A DNA stretch of 9,384 nt from CAZGKX01 sp964525945 (GTDB taxonomy: Bacteria; Pseudomonadota; Gammaproteobacteria; Legionellales; Legionellaceae), in NCBI GenBank assembly GCA_964525945.1, contig CAZGKX010000077.1:1-9384 (forward strand), given 5' to 3'. Below are positions 1 through 6,024 of the stretch, piece after piece; positions within the stretch are counted from its first letter, which is position 1; each line of letters opens with the position of its first letter. The translations under genes were made by a program, and so were the position numbers. Below the pieces are notes generated by a model, which was given only the letters and a program-made list of their open reading frames with translations, made no database searches and was not told the origin of the DNA.

Positions 1-86
1 TATTGGAGTGCTGTGGTAGGCATCAAGAGAAAGACCCCGGAATCCATAAAGAGCCTAAGTTTTTTTACCCTTGGATGTGGGTGGAG

Positions 87-1349
87 CTAGGTTTTGTTTG
101 TAACCTTGGGCAGATCAGACCATTGTGTGGTGTAACGAGGGGACAACCGATCGGAACGCATTTGCCATGAGGAATGAAAGCCTTCTGCTGCCAGTTTTAG
201 AGTATGGCGACCGAATCGATGGTTGATCTGATCCAAAAGAGCCATCAGTTGGTCTTTGTGTTGCAAAGATGCAGCGGACGGTTGATTAAATAAATCAAAT
301 TGTTGGTGCCGAGGGTCCACGAGCTCATTAAAGCAAAGCCCCACTTTTTTATAAAAATAGCCAGGTTGGTATATTTTTTTTAAGCATTGTTTGCTTATCT
401 TGGTGAGAAGACGTAAGTCGTCTGTGGGGTGAACCAAATTAAAAAATATTTTGCCATTGTATTGGGGTAAATCAGGACGAAACCGGTTGCTGTATGCAAA
501 CACGGTGATGTGTTTCACGAGCAAATGGTTTTGCCGCAATTTTTCATACGCTATTGCTGCGTGCATGCTAATTGCTTGGGCTAAGAACGTAAATTCGGTT
601 TGCATCTCGCCAAAACTACGCGATGAAATAATGCTTGTTACGGACGTGTTGTCATGGCCATTCGAGCAAGGTGTACCATTGAGCTCCATAGCTGTTCGCA
701 TCAATGCCACATTGAATTGTTTTTTTAAGACAGCCATGTTCATGTTGGCCAAATCTGCGGCTGTATGCACACCCTTGGCACGTAATTTTTTATTCCACTG
801 TCGACCAATACCCCATACATCACCAATGGCCAAATTTTTTAGCCAATGATGCTGTTTGCTGATGTCAAAGATCGGTGTTTTAAATTCTTTTTTGGCCAAG
901 TGATTGGCTGCTTTAGCCAATGTTTTGGTTTGCCCCATACCAATGGAGGTGGGAATCCCGGTGGATTTCAAAATGGATTTTTGCAATGCCTTGCAAAAAT
1001 CATTCTGCAATGTGCTAGGCATGGAGGTTAAATCCAGAAACGCTTCATCAATGGAGTATTGCTCCAGATGAGGCCAGGCATCTTCAATGATTTGCATGAC
1101 GCGATTGGAAAGATCCCCATAGAGCACATAATTGGATGAAAAAATATGAACCTTGTGTTCATTGCACAGGGCTTTTATTTGAAAATAAGGTGCCCCCATG
1201 CCAATCCCCAATGTTTTTGCTTCATCGGAGCGCGCGATCACACAACCGTCATTGTTCGATAAAACCACGATGGGTTGATCTCGTAAATCGGGGCGAAATA
1301 AGCGTTCACAACTGGCATAAAAATTATTGCAATCAATCAATGCATGCAT
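87..1349 (-). CDS. umuC: UmuC, catalytic subunit of error-prone DNA polymerase V (Y family)
   Basis: Translesion DNA polymerase that, with cleaved UmuD, copies past DNA lesions at the cost of mutations. The 420 residues match the length of E. coli UmuC (about 422). Visible motifs: LIDCNNFYASCE at the N-terminus, with metal ligand Asp6 and steric-gate Tyr11; YSIDEAFLD with catalytic Asp101 and Glu102; a helix-hairpin-helix-like GDVWGIGRQW near 176-185; a beta-clamp binding motif QFDLF at 350-354; and the C-terminal tail typical of UmuC (GRHTLKLAAEG, then WQMRSDRLSPRYTTQW). The chosen ATG (complement of 1347-1349) gives MHALIDCNN, the family N-terminus. An in-frame start further up would overlap umuD and add residues the family lacks. 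It begins 2 nt after the umuD stop with only a poor ribosome site of its own, so translational coupling to umuD is likely. All catalytic residues are intact. Confidence 0.97.
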   Translation of the reverse strand: MHALIDCNNFYASCERLFRPDLRDQPIVVLSNNDGCVIARSDEAKTLGIGMGAPYFQIKALCNEHKVHIFSSNYVLYGDLSNRVMQIIEDAWPHLEQYSIDEAFLDLTSMPSTLQNDFCKALQKSILKSTGIPTSIGMGQTKTLAKAANHLAKKEFKTPIFDISKQHHWLKNLAIGDVWGIGRQWNKKLRAKGVHTAADLANMNMAVLKKQFNVALMRTAMELNGTPCSNGHDNTSVTSIISSRSFGEMQTEFTFLAQAISMHAAIAYEKLRQNHLLVKHITVFAYSNRFRPDLPQYNGKIFFNLVHPTDDLRLLTKISKQCLKKIYQPGYFYKKVGLCFNELVDPRHQQFDLFNQPSAASLQHKDQLMALLDQINHRFGRHTLKLAAEGFHSSWQMRSDRLSPRYTTQWSDLPKVTNKT

Positions 1350-1351
1350 GG

Positions 1352-1873
1352 TTACGTGACCGTATGAATGACATGCAACACCACGCCCCAAATAATGACA
1401 TCTTGGTCATGGGTGATATCAATGGGTTGAAAGTTGGGATTTTCGGGAAGGAGTTGGACGCGCCCATCAAGACGCGATAAACGTTTCACGGTGAGCTCGC
1501 CATCAATGGCTGCGATCACTATTTTTCCATGGGTAGCAGGGATGCTTTTGTCCACAATGAGCATGTCCCCTGAGCGAATACCAGCATCGGTCATGGAATC
1601 ACCATTGGCAATGGCAAAAAACGTGGAGGAGGGGTGTTTAATAAGGTGGGCATTTAAATTAAGGTGGGTTTCGATGTAATCATCCGCAGGCGAGGGGAAA
1701 CCGGCTTGAACATGGCTCGAATACAGAGGGCAGGTAACGAGGGAAGTCTGTTCAAGAAATTCATACACAGCGGCTATTTTGGAAATGGGTATGCGCAAAG
1801 GTTTTGTGGCTTCCCCCCATTTGTTCATGCCTTTAGGGCGGCCGGCACCGTCTCGTTTCCCGCCGTGCGTCAT
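1352..1873 (-). CDS. umuD: UmuD, self-cleaving S24 peptidase subunit of DNA polymerase V
   Basis: Accessory subunit of polymerase V. RecA-stimulated self-cleavage converts UmuD to UmuD', which activates UmuC. The cleavage site is Ala57-Gly58 in AGFPSPADDYIE, the nucleophile is Ser93 in NGDSM, and the general base is Lys130 in TVKRL. The spacings (36 from cleavage site to Ser, 37 from Ser to Lys) equal those of E. coli UmuD. At 173 aa it is about 34 residues longer than the E. coli protein because of an N-terminal extension with GGKRDGAGRPKG followed by TKPLRIPISKI; this basic, Gly-rich motif occurs in a subset of UmuD proteins and phage proteins. The ATG at 1871-1873 has GAGG about 6 nt upstream. 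A TTG at 1906 would lie at or before the predicted transcription start, so it is unlikely. It is the first gene of a umuDC operon with its own promoter. Confidence 0.96.
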   Translation of the reverse strand: MTHGGKRDGAGRPKGMNKWGEATKPLRIPISKIAAVYEFLEQTSLVTCPLYSSHVQAGFPSPADDYIETHLNLNAHLIKHPSSTFFAIANGDSMTDAGIRSGDMLIVDKSIPATHGKIVIAAIDGELTVKRLSRLDGRVQLLPENPNFQPIDITHDQDVIIWGVVLHVIHTVT

Positions 1874-1906
1874 GACAACCTCATTTGAAAAGTGTTCGGA
1901 ATTCAA

Positions 1907-1935
1907 ATGATAGATGACCGCTTTTTATTTGTAAA
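1907..1935 (-). promoter_or_regulatory. Sigma70-type promoter of umuDC
   Basis: Read on the minus strand there is a -35 TTTACA (1930-1935; 5 of 6 consensus), a 17-nt spacer, and a -10 TATCAT (1907-1912; 5 of 6). Transcription would start near 1900, leaving a leader of about 27 nt before the umuD ATG at 1873, with the GAGG ribosome site inside it. Seen directly as a sequence match; activity is inferred. Confidence 0.62.
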
Positions 1936-1944
1936 GTATTTCAG
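1929..1944 (-). promoter_or_regulatory. LexA-box-like palindrome over the umuDC -35 box
   Basis: On the minus strand the 16-mer CTGAAATACTTTACAA fits CTG-N10-CAA, one base from the CTG-N10-CAG core of the gammaproteobacterial LexA box, with an A/T-rich centre. It covers the -35 hexamer of the umuDC promoter, where an SOS repressor would block transcription. Against this, Legionella pneumophila is reported to lack LexA, so if the host is a Legionella the site may belong to another repressor or be chance. Confidence 0.3.
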
Positions 1945-1968
1945 CACGAAATTACCCAACCTCGTATT

Positions 1969-3768
1969 TTAAGCGTCTTTTTTCCAAAAGGGTTTCATGA
2001 ATGCGTTCAAATTGGGTTTTTCGTTCATTCGATATTGATAAACAGCATAAAAGGCAATGACATTTTTTAAATAATTGCGTGTTTCCCGCCACGGTAACGT
2101 TTCTATCCAAATATCGATGTCCCTGGGTGGATGGTTTTTTATCCAATAATTCACTTGCCTTGGTCCGGCATTATAAGCTGCAGCCATTAACACCGGGTGT
2201 TCTCCAAATTGTTTGGCAAGCTGTTGCAGGTATGCGGCACCAATGGTGATGTTCGTGTGCGATGAAAAAAGTTGTTTTGTATTAGAATAAGGAATTTTAG
2301 CACGTTGCGCGACCAGTTTCGCGGTCAACGGCATGATTTGCATCAAGCCATTGGCACCGGCGGAGGATGTGATTTCATCATGAAAAGCACTTTCTTGACG
2401 GATGACTGCGTAAATCATTTCGGAAGGGATCCGGTATGTTTTAGATGACTCTTGAACAGTGGCTTGATAGGTTAAAGGAAAGCGCAATGACAATTGATTG
2501 GTCAGCTCAGGGTTGTTGCTTAAATAAACTGATTTTCCATACCAATGCAAGTCGTTGGCAATCCAATTCGCCAAAGCACTCCTCTCATTTTTAGGTAATT
2601 CACTTACAAAATCGTTTAAAAGCCTTGATGCAGCCAACGTTTGGTGCGTGTTGTATAAATTTTGAATATCGTTGGTGATGGGTTTATAAGGCGCTAATAA
2701 GTGGGGATCATCATTGGCATGTTCATTTTCAAAACTTAAAGGTTTGTTCAGTTTAATGCTGGCCAGAAAGCCATAATAATTACGCTTGCTTGCAAGTTGT
2801 TGAAACATGCTATTTGCTTTTTCTTTATCGCCCAAAGCATACAATGCTCGTGCTTTCCAGTACTGCCAGGCTGGCTCGTTGATTTGCTCAGAATGATTGA
2901 TCAAATACACCACCTGTCGCCATTTTTGATGAGCTAATGCAACTCTAATTTCCCAGTCGAGCAAGGTGTCATTGTAGTATTTTGGTTTGACTTGTGCGAA
3001 CCACCACGCCGCATCGGGTTGGCTGCGCATGGCTTTATAGAGGGCCAGTTGAGCCAAAAAAGATTGTTGCTGCGCTTCGTTCATGATCGTTTTTGACTTG
3101 GTGTTTTCCCAATAATGGACCGCTTGATTGATATTGTTGGGGATCAATAACTTCAAGCCATAGGAATAAAATTCACCATGCAACGCGCTGGGATCAAGCT
3201 CCAAAATGCGTTTCGGGTTTTGGTGAACAGTCGCTAATATTTCCGCTTCTTGCGCTTGTGGAGGAGACAATTGTTTCAGTAAATACCTGGCCAACGAAAC
3301 ATTCCGTTCTTGCAAGGCCAGGGCTATTCGTTGCTGAATGAGGGCATTATCAAGCTCATGATTGCTGAGCAGTAAAGCAAACAAATCATCACAGGCTTTG
3401 GGTTGTGAATGGCCTGTTAACCACAATTGAATGGAGGATTTCTGAGCTTGCTGTTGCTTGCCTTGATTATAAAGTGCAATTTTCTCATAGCATTGCAAAC
3501 TGGTATCATTCGCACCTTGATAATATTGAAGGTACCGACTCCAATCTTTATTGCGTGCCAATTGATACAACCACCGCGCTCGTAATCGGTTGGTCAGCGG
3601 CGAGGGTTTTTCTATAAATGCATCGAATTCGGGATCGGGGACGACCGGAATATGTTGACTCCATTCAGTATAAGCCATAAATTTGTCAAAATAGGCCTGA
3701 TCGGCATGGGTGTTTGCACTCGCAATAACGAGACAAACCCCGTAAAAAATTAATTTAATTTTTTTCAT
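1969..3768 (-). CDS. slt: Soluble lytic murein transglycosylase, Slt70 type
   Basis: Periplasmic enzyme that cuts the glycan strands of peptidoglycan between N-acetylmuramic acid and N-acetylglucosamine, leaving 1,6-anhydro ends. The 599 residues are slightly shorter than E. coli Slt70 (about 645 with its signal). There is a signal peptide (MKK, hydrophobic core, ANTHA then D23), then a long helical superhelix of about residues 23-440 with repeat-like segments such as YWKARALYALGDKEKANSMF. The C-terminal lysozyme-like domain has catalytic Glu459 in VIRQESAF, GLMQIMP at 474-480, AAAYNAGP at 529-536, and the closing ETLPWRETRNYLKNV. No lipobox is seen, so it is a soluble periplasmic form. The ATG at 3766-3768 has GAGAGG just upstream and lies 6 nt after the rpe stop, so it is last in the operon. 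All family motifs are intact. Confidence 0.95.
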   Translation of the reverse strand: MKKIKLIFYGVCLVIASANTHADQAYFDKFMAYTEWSQHIPVVPDPEFDAFIEKPSPLTNRLRARWLYQLARNKDWSRYLQYYQGANDTSLQCYEKIALYNQGKQQQAQKSSIQLWLTGHSQPKACDDLFALLLSNHELDNALIQQRIALALQERNVSLARYLLKQLSPPQAQEAEILATVHQNPKRILELDPSALHGEFYSYGLKLLIPNNINQAVHYWENTKSKTIMNEAQQQSFLAQLALYKAMRSQPDAAWWFAQVKPKYYNDTLLDWEIRVALAHQKWRQVVYLINHSEQINEPAWQYWKARALYALGDKEKANSMFQQLASKRNYYGFLASIKLNKPLSFENEHANDDPHLLAPYKPITNDIQNLYNTHQTLAASRLLNDFVSELPKNERSALANWIANDLHWYGKSVYLSNNPELTNQLSLRFPLTYQATVQESSKTYRIPSEMIYAVIRQESAFHDEITSSAGANGLMQIMPLTAKLVAQRAKIPYSNTKQLFSSHTNITIGAAYLQQLAKQFGEHPVLMAAAYNAGPRQVNYWIKNHPPRDIDIWIETLPWRETRNYLKNVIAFYAVYQYRMNEKPNLNAFMKPFWKKDA

Positions 3769-3774
3769 AACCTC

Positions 3775-4452
3775 TCAATTGTCCAGTTTTTTACGCAAAG
3801 CAGCGATGGTGTTTGCATAGTTTTCACTGTGGAAGATGGCTGATCCTGCTACAAATTCTGTGGCACCGGCTTGCGCCAAATGTTCGATGTTGTCAATGCC
3901 AACGCCGCCATCCACGCAGATGGGCAAGTCAGGGTATTTTTGATGGATTTTTTTAATTTTTTTGATGACAGCAGGGATCAACGTTTGTCCCCCAAAACCT
4001 GGGTTGACGGTCATGACCAATACAAAATCAAGGCGATGAATACACCACTCCAGGCAATCGAGGGAAAGGGCCGGGTTAATAGCAAGACCGGCTTTGCAAC
4101 CCAATTGCTGGATAAGCTGCAAGCTTCGATCCAAATGAATGGTGGAGTCTGGGTGTATGCTAATGCGCTGCACGCCCGCCTCTGCAAATTCTTGAATAAG
4201 GCCATCAATGGGGATGGCCATGATATGCACGTCCATGGGCAAATCCACGAAACGTTTGCGCAGGGCTTTGCACATCAAGGGACCAAAGGTTAAATTCGGC
4301 ACATAATGGTTGTCCATCACATCGATATGGATCATGTCTGCTCCTGCTTGTATGACTTGACTGGCTTCTTCACCAAACCGCGTCATGTCCGCTGCAAGCA
4401 TCGAGGGAATAATTTTGTAGTGTGGCAAGCCTTGTTCTTTAACCAAAGTCAA
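3775..4452 (-). CDS. rpe: Ribulose-phosphate 3-epimerase
   Basis: Cytoplasmic TIM-barrel enzyme that interconverts D-ribulose 5-phosphate and D-xylulose 5-phosphate in the pentose phosphate pathway. Counting from the longest frame (225 aa), it shows PSMLAAD (Ser17), HIDVMDNHYVPN with metal and active-site residues His42, Asp44 and Met46, VHIM (His76), the phosphate/loop motif NPGFGG (150-155), CVDGGV with Asp181, and GSAIF. No ATG lies early enough to keep the PSMLAAD strand, so the start must be a TTG. The candidates are 4452 (GGAG 3 nt upstream), 4446 (GGAG 9 nt upstream), or 4428, which gives MPHYKIIPSML, aligning end to end with the E. coli N-terminus and beginning 10 nt after the upstream stop. 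The first two overlap the last codons of the preceding barrel gene. Either arrangement implies translational coupling. Function is secure; the exact start is not. Confidence 0.95.
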   Translation of the reverse strand: MTLVKEQGLPHYKIIPSMLAADMTRFGEEASQVIQAGADMIHIDVMDNHYVPNLTFGPLMCKALRKRFVDLPMDVHIMAIPIDGLIQEFAEAGVQRISIHPDSTIHLDRSLQLIQQLGCKAGLAINPALSLDCLEWCIHRLDFVLVMTVNPGFGGQTLIPAVIKKIKKIHQKYPDLPICVDGGVGIDNIEHLAQAGATEFVAGSAIFHSENYANTIAALRKKLDN

Positions 4453-5131
4453 ATGCTCCGTTGGCGGTGATGTTTGCTGTGTAAAGTTGGAAGCGCTGAT
4501 TGGTGCGAGGCAGGATTTTAGACGAGGTTATATAACGAAAATCCAGGCCAAAGAAGGTGAAATCATCAAGAAAATAACTCAAACCGATGATGCCTTGACC
4601 GACCATGCTGCTGGTGGAATCGTTTAAATTCCCTGAGCCAACGAGGGTGTCGGCATAATAAAACTGAACTTGGCTTTTAACGTAGGCATAACCCGCACCA
4701 AGACCGATATACGGCACAAGGTTTGAAGAACTATCTGGCGAATAAAAATCATAAAAACCATTGATAAAACCTGCCCCTGTGTTGGTATCCCCTTGGATTC
4801 TTAAGCCGCTGCTTGAGCTTGGACTCTCAATTTTTAAATCACCAATGGTCAAGACATTCAGTGGATTGTTGTTATACAGCCCCTCAATTTCAACCCGCAA
4901 ATTATTGCAGCGGTAGCCCAACTGCCCGCCAATATTACCAAGCACATTATGGCTTAAACTGCCGGTGGTTGCGGTGGTGTAAGGTGTAGCGGGAACATCA
5001 AAGTTAACAACAGGTTCATAAGACCCGCCCAGCACTAATCCCGCATACCAGCCCGGTACTGGATTTAGAGCATGGGTGCAAGTGTTTGCGAGCATCAAGA
5101 CCAAGCTTGTTAACTTTACTATCTGTTTCAT
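4439..5131 (-). CDS. Outer-membrane beta-barrel protein (OmpA-barrel/opacity-like), paralogue 1
   Basis: Predicted surface beta-barrel of 230 aa. It has an Sec signal peptide (MKQIVK, hydrophobic stretch, CTHA then L22). The mature start PVPGWYAGLVLGGSY is the first strand of the small OMP-barrel superfamily. Alternating polar/hydrophobic strands follow, with PYIGLGAGYAYV at 140-151 and LDFRYITSSKI near 196-206, separated by Ser/Thr/Asn-rich loops. It is a paralogue of the upstream gene: the PxxGWY start, the PxxGLGxGYAx strand and the FRYIxTS segment line up. The protein ends FDFG, so the usual terminal Phe is one residue from the end. The ATG at 5129-5131 has AAGGA about 6 nt upstream and lies 8 nt after the upstream stop. 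The role is unknown; porin, adhesin or structural roles all fit. Confidence 0.85.
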   Translation of the reverse strand: MKQIVKLTSLVLMLANTCTHALNPVPGWYAGLVLGGSYEPVVNFDVPATPYTTATTGSLSHNVLGNIGGQLGYRCNNLRVEIEGLYNNNPLNVLTIGDLKIESPSSSSGLRIQGDTNTGAGFINGFYDFYSPDSSSNLVPYIGLGAGYAYVKSQVQFYYADTLVGSGNLNDSTSSMVGQGIIGLSYFLDDFTFFGLDFRYITSSKILPRTNQRFQLYTANITANGAFDFG

Positions 5132-5139
5132 GTCTATCC

Positions 5140-5778
5140 TTATTTGTATTTGTTTCCATCAAAACGGTAGGTCGCACCTAGGTTGGCTAAATGGGCTTGG
5201 AACATGTGTCCAAATTCTGGCACGTTGGATGTCCCAATGTAACGATACCCTAAATTAAGTGCGTAATTTTCCGCAAAGTTATAGGTTACACCGCCTGTTG
5301 CTTGGTATGCGAATGCGCTATTGGAGGCGGAAAAATGATTGGCGATGAAAGGGCCGGGGCTATGAATATTGGCTTGAATCCATGCATAACCGATGCCTAA
5401 ACCCAGAAAGGGTTGAATGGATGAAAGAATGCCAGGAAAATCATAATAAACATTGGCCATGCCTAACACAGCATCGTTGTAACCATCGAGTTTGGATTGG
5501 CGAATGCCATTGATGTTGACATCATTAAGGGTTGCCTTTAAATAAGTAATTTCACCTTCATAACGCATGGGATTGCTTTTAAACCCTAAATTACCTCCAG
5601 CATCAAAACCGGATTGGTAATTGGCGTTGTTATAAGTAAAGCCCATTTTTGTTTTATTGATGTTGCCTGGGATATAAGCATAACCACCAAAAACGCTGGA
5701 ATACCAACCATCAATGGGGGTTGCAGCGAAGGCCATGCTATTTAAAAACACTGCAGCAGAAACAAATAAAATTCTCAT
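5140..5778 (-). CDS. Outer-membrane beta-barrel protein (OmpA-barrel/opacity-like), paralogue 2
   Basis: Predicted 212-aa outer-membrane barrel and first gene of the minus-strand operon. The signal peptide is MRILFVSAAVFLNSMAFA with cleavage after Ala18. The mature protein starts TPIDGWYSSVFGGYAY, then runs as amphipathic strands: NLGFKSNPMRYEGEITYL, YYDFPGIL, PFLGLGIGYAWI (123-134), and a near-terminal LNLGYRYIGTS. These parallel the downstream paralogue, so the two probably arose by tandem duplication followed by strong divergence of the loops. The C-terminus (YRFDGNKYK) extends a few residues beyond the last aromatic strand. The ATG at 5776-5778 has AAGAGA about 5 nt upstream. No specific function can be assigned; this superfamily includes porin-like and host-contact surface proteins. 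Confidence 0.85.
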   Translation of the reverse strand: MRILFVSAAVFLNSMAFAATPIDGWYSSVFGGYAYIPGNINKTKMGFTYNNANYQSGFDAGGNLGFKSNPMRYEGEITYLKATLNDVNINGIRQSKLDGYNDAVLGMANVYYDFPGILSSIQPFLGLGIGYAWIQANIHSPGPFIANHFSASNSAFAYQATGGVTYNFAENYALNLGYRYIGTSNVPEFGHMFQAHLANLGATYRFDGNKYK

Positions 5779-5808
5779 TCCGTCTCTTGTTTTAATAAAA
5801 GTTATTCC

Positions 5809-5836
5809 ATGTTAGCGATTTACCTTTATTTTGCAA
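5809..5836 (-). promoter_or_regulatory. Candidate promoter of the barrel-rpe-slt operon
   Basis: On the minus strand there is a -35 TTGCAA (5831-5836; 4 of 6), a 16-nt spacer, and a -10 TAACAT (5809-5814; 4 of 6). It sits about 30 bases upstream of the first ATG at 5778, the right distance for a short leader. The match is modest and other weak hexamers exist in this A/T-rich region. Confidence 0.35.
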
Positions 5837-5851
5837 GCCCTAAAATTGTTT

Positions 5852-5953
5852 TACCTACAATAGGGAGAGAGGTGGCTGCATAAGGATAAAATAGAGAGAA
5901 GAAATACCTAACAATAGAGGGAAAATAATCAAAAAGTTAGGCCAGATAAAATA
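5852..5953. repeat. Imperfect tandem duplication in the divergent intergenic region
   Basis: TACCTACAATAG at 5852-5863 recurs as TACCTAACAATAG at 5905-5917, both followed by G/A-rich sequence. GATAAAATA at 5885-5893 recurs exactly at 5945-5953. The two copies therefore have a period of 53-60 nt with small indels. This may be a decayed tandem duplication, or two copies of a binding site between the divergent operons. A/T richness makes chance possible for the shorter element. Confidence 0.35.
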
Positions 5954-5964
5954 AATTTCCCCCA

Positions 5965-5972
5965 TGACGTCA
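5965..5972. promoter_or_regulatory. Perfect 8-bp palindrome upstream of the SNF2 gene
   Basis: TGACGTCA is a perfect dyad, extended to ATTGACGTCATG when one outer mismatch is allowed, and ends 15 nt before the GGAGG ribosome site. It is placed where an operator could act, but an 8-bp dyad is short and no known regulator is identified. Confidence 0.2.
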
Positions 5973-5987
5973 ATTTTTAGTTAAAAT

Positions 5988-6024
5988 GGAGGTTTGGGTG
6001 AAATTTTTGGTAATTATATGTTGA
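5988..6024 (+). promoter_or_regulatory. GGAGG plus 8-codon upstream ORF overlapping the SNF2 start
   Basis: A strong ribosome site GGAGG (5988-5992) is followed after 5 nt by GTG at 5998. This frame reads eight codons (MKFLVIIC) and stops with TGA at 6022-6024. The stop region overlaps the ATG of the SNF2 frame at 6018-6020. The GGAGG is too close (1 nt) to the in-frame TTG at 5994 and too far (25 nt) from the ATG at 6018 to serve either directly. A leader peptide feeding ribosomes to the SNF2 ATG by reinitiation fits these spacings. This is inferred from spacing only. Confidence 0.35.

Noticed and set aside
1..86. Frames open from the left edge on the plus strand (one ending at the TAG of 88-90) and a short GGATTCCGGGG-type stretch on the minus strand
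   Set aside because: Too short to judge; no recognised protein, tRNA or terminator. The stretch only faintly recalls bacterial repeat elements, so no feature is called.
451..1480. Open plus-strand frames opposite umuDC
   Set aside because: They lie antisense to well-supported genes and show no recognisable motif, so they are shadows of the coding strand.
1874..1968. Terminator for the slt operon
   Set aside because: No GC-rich hairpin followed by a T run was found on the minus strand between the slt stop and the umuDC promoter; read-through into umuDC cannot be excluded.
3871..4293. 140-aa plus-strand frame opposite rpe
   Set aside because: It mirrors the Rpe coding frame and has no family features; rpe motifs are complete on the other strand.
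5068..5080. Possible lipobox at Cys18 of barrel paralogue 1
   Set aside because: The residues before the cysteine (ANT) do not fit the lipobox, and THA followed by L22 is a good ordinary signal-peptidase site.
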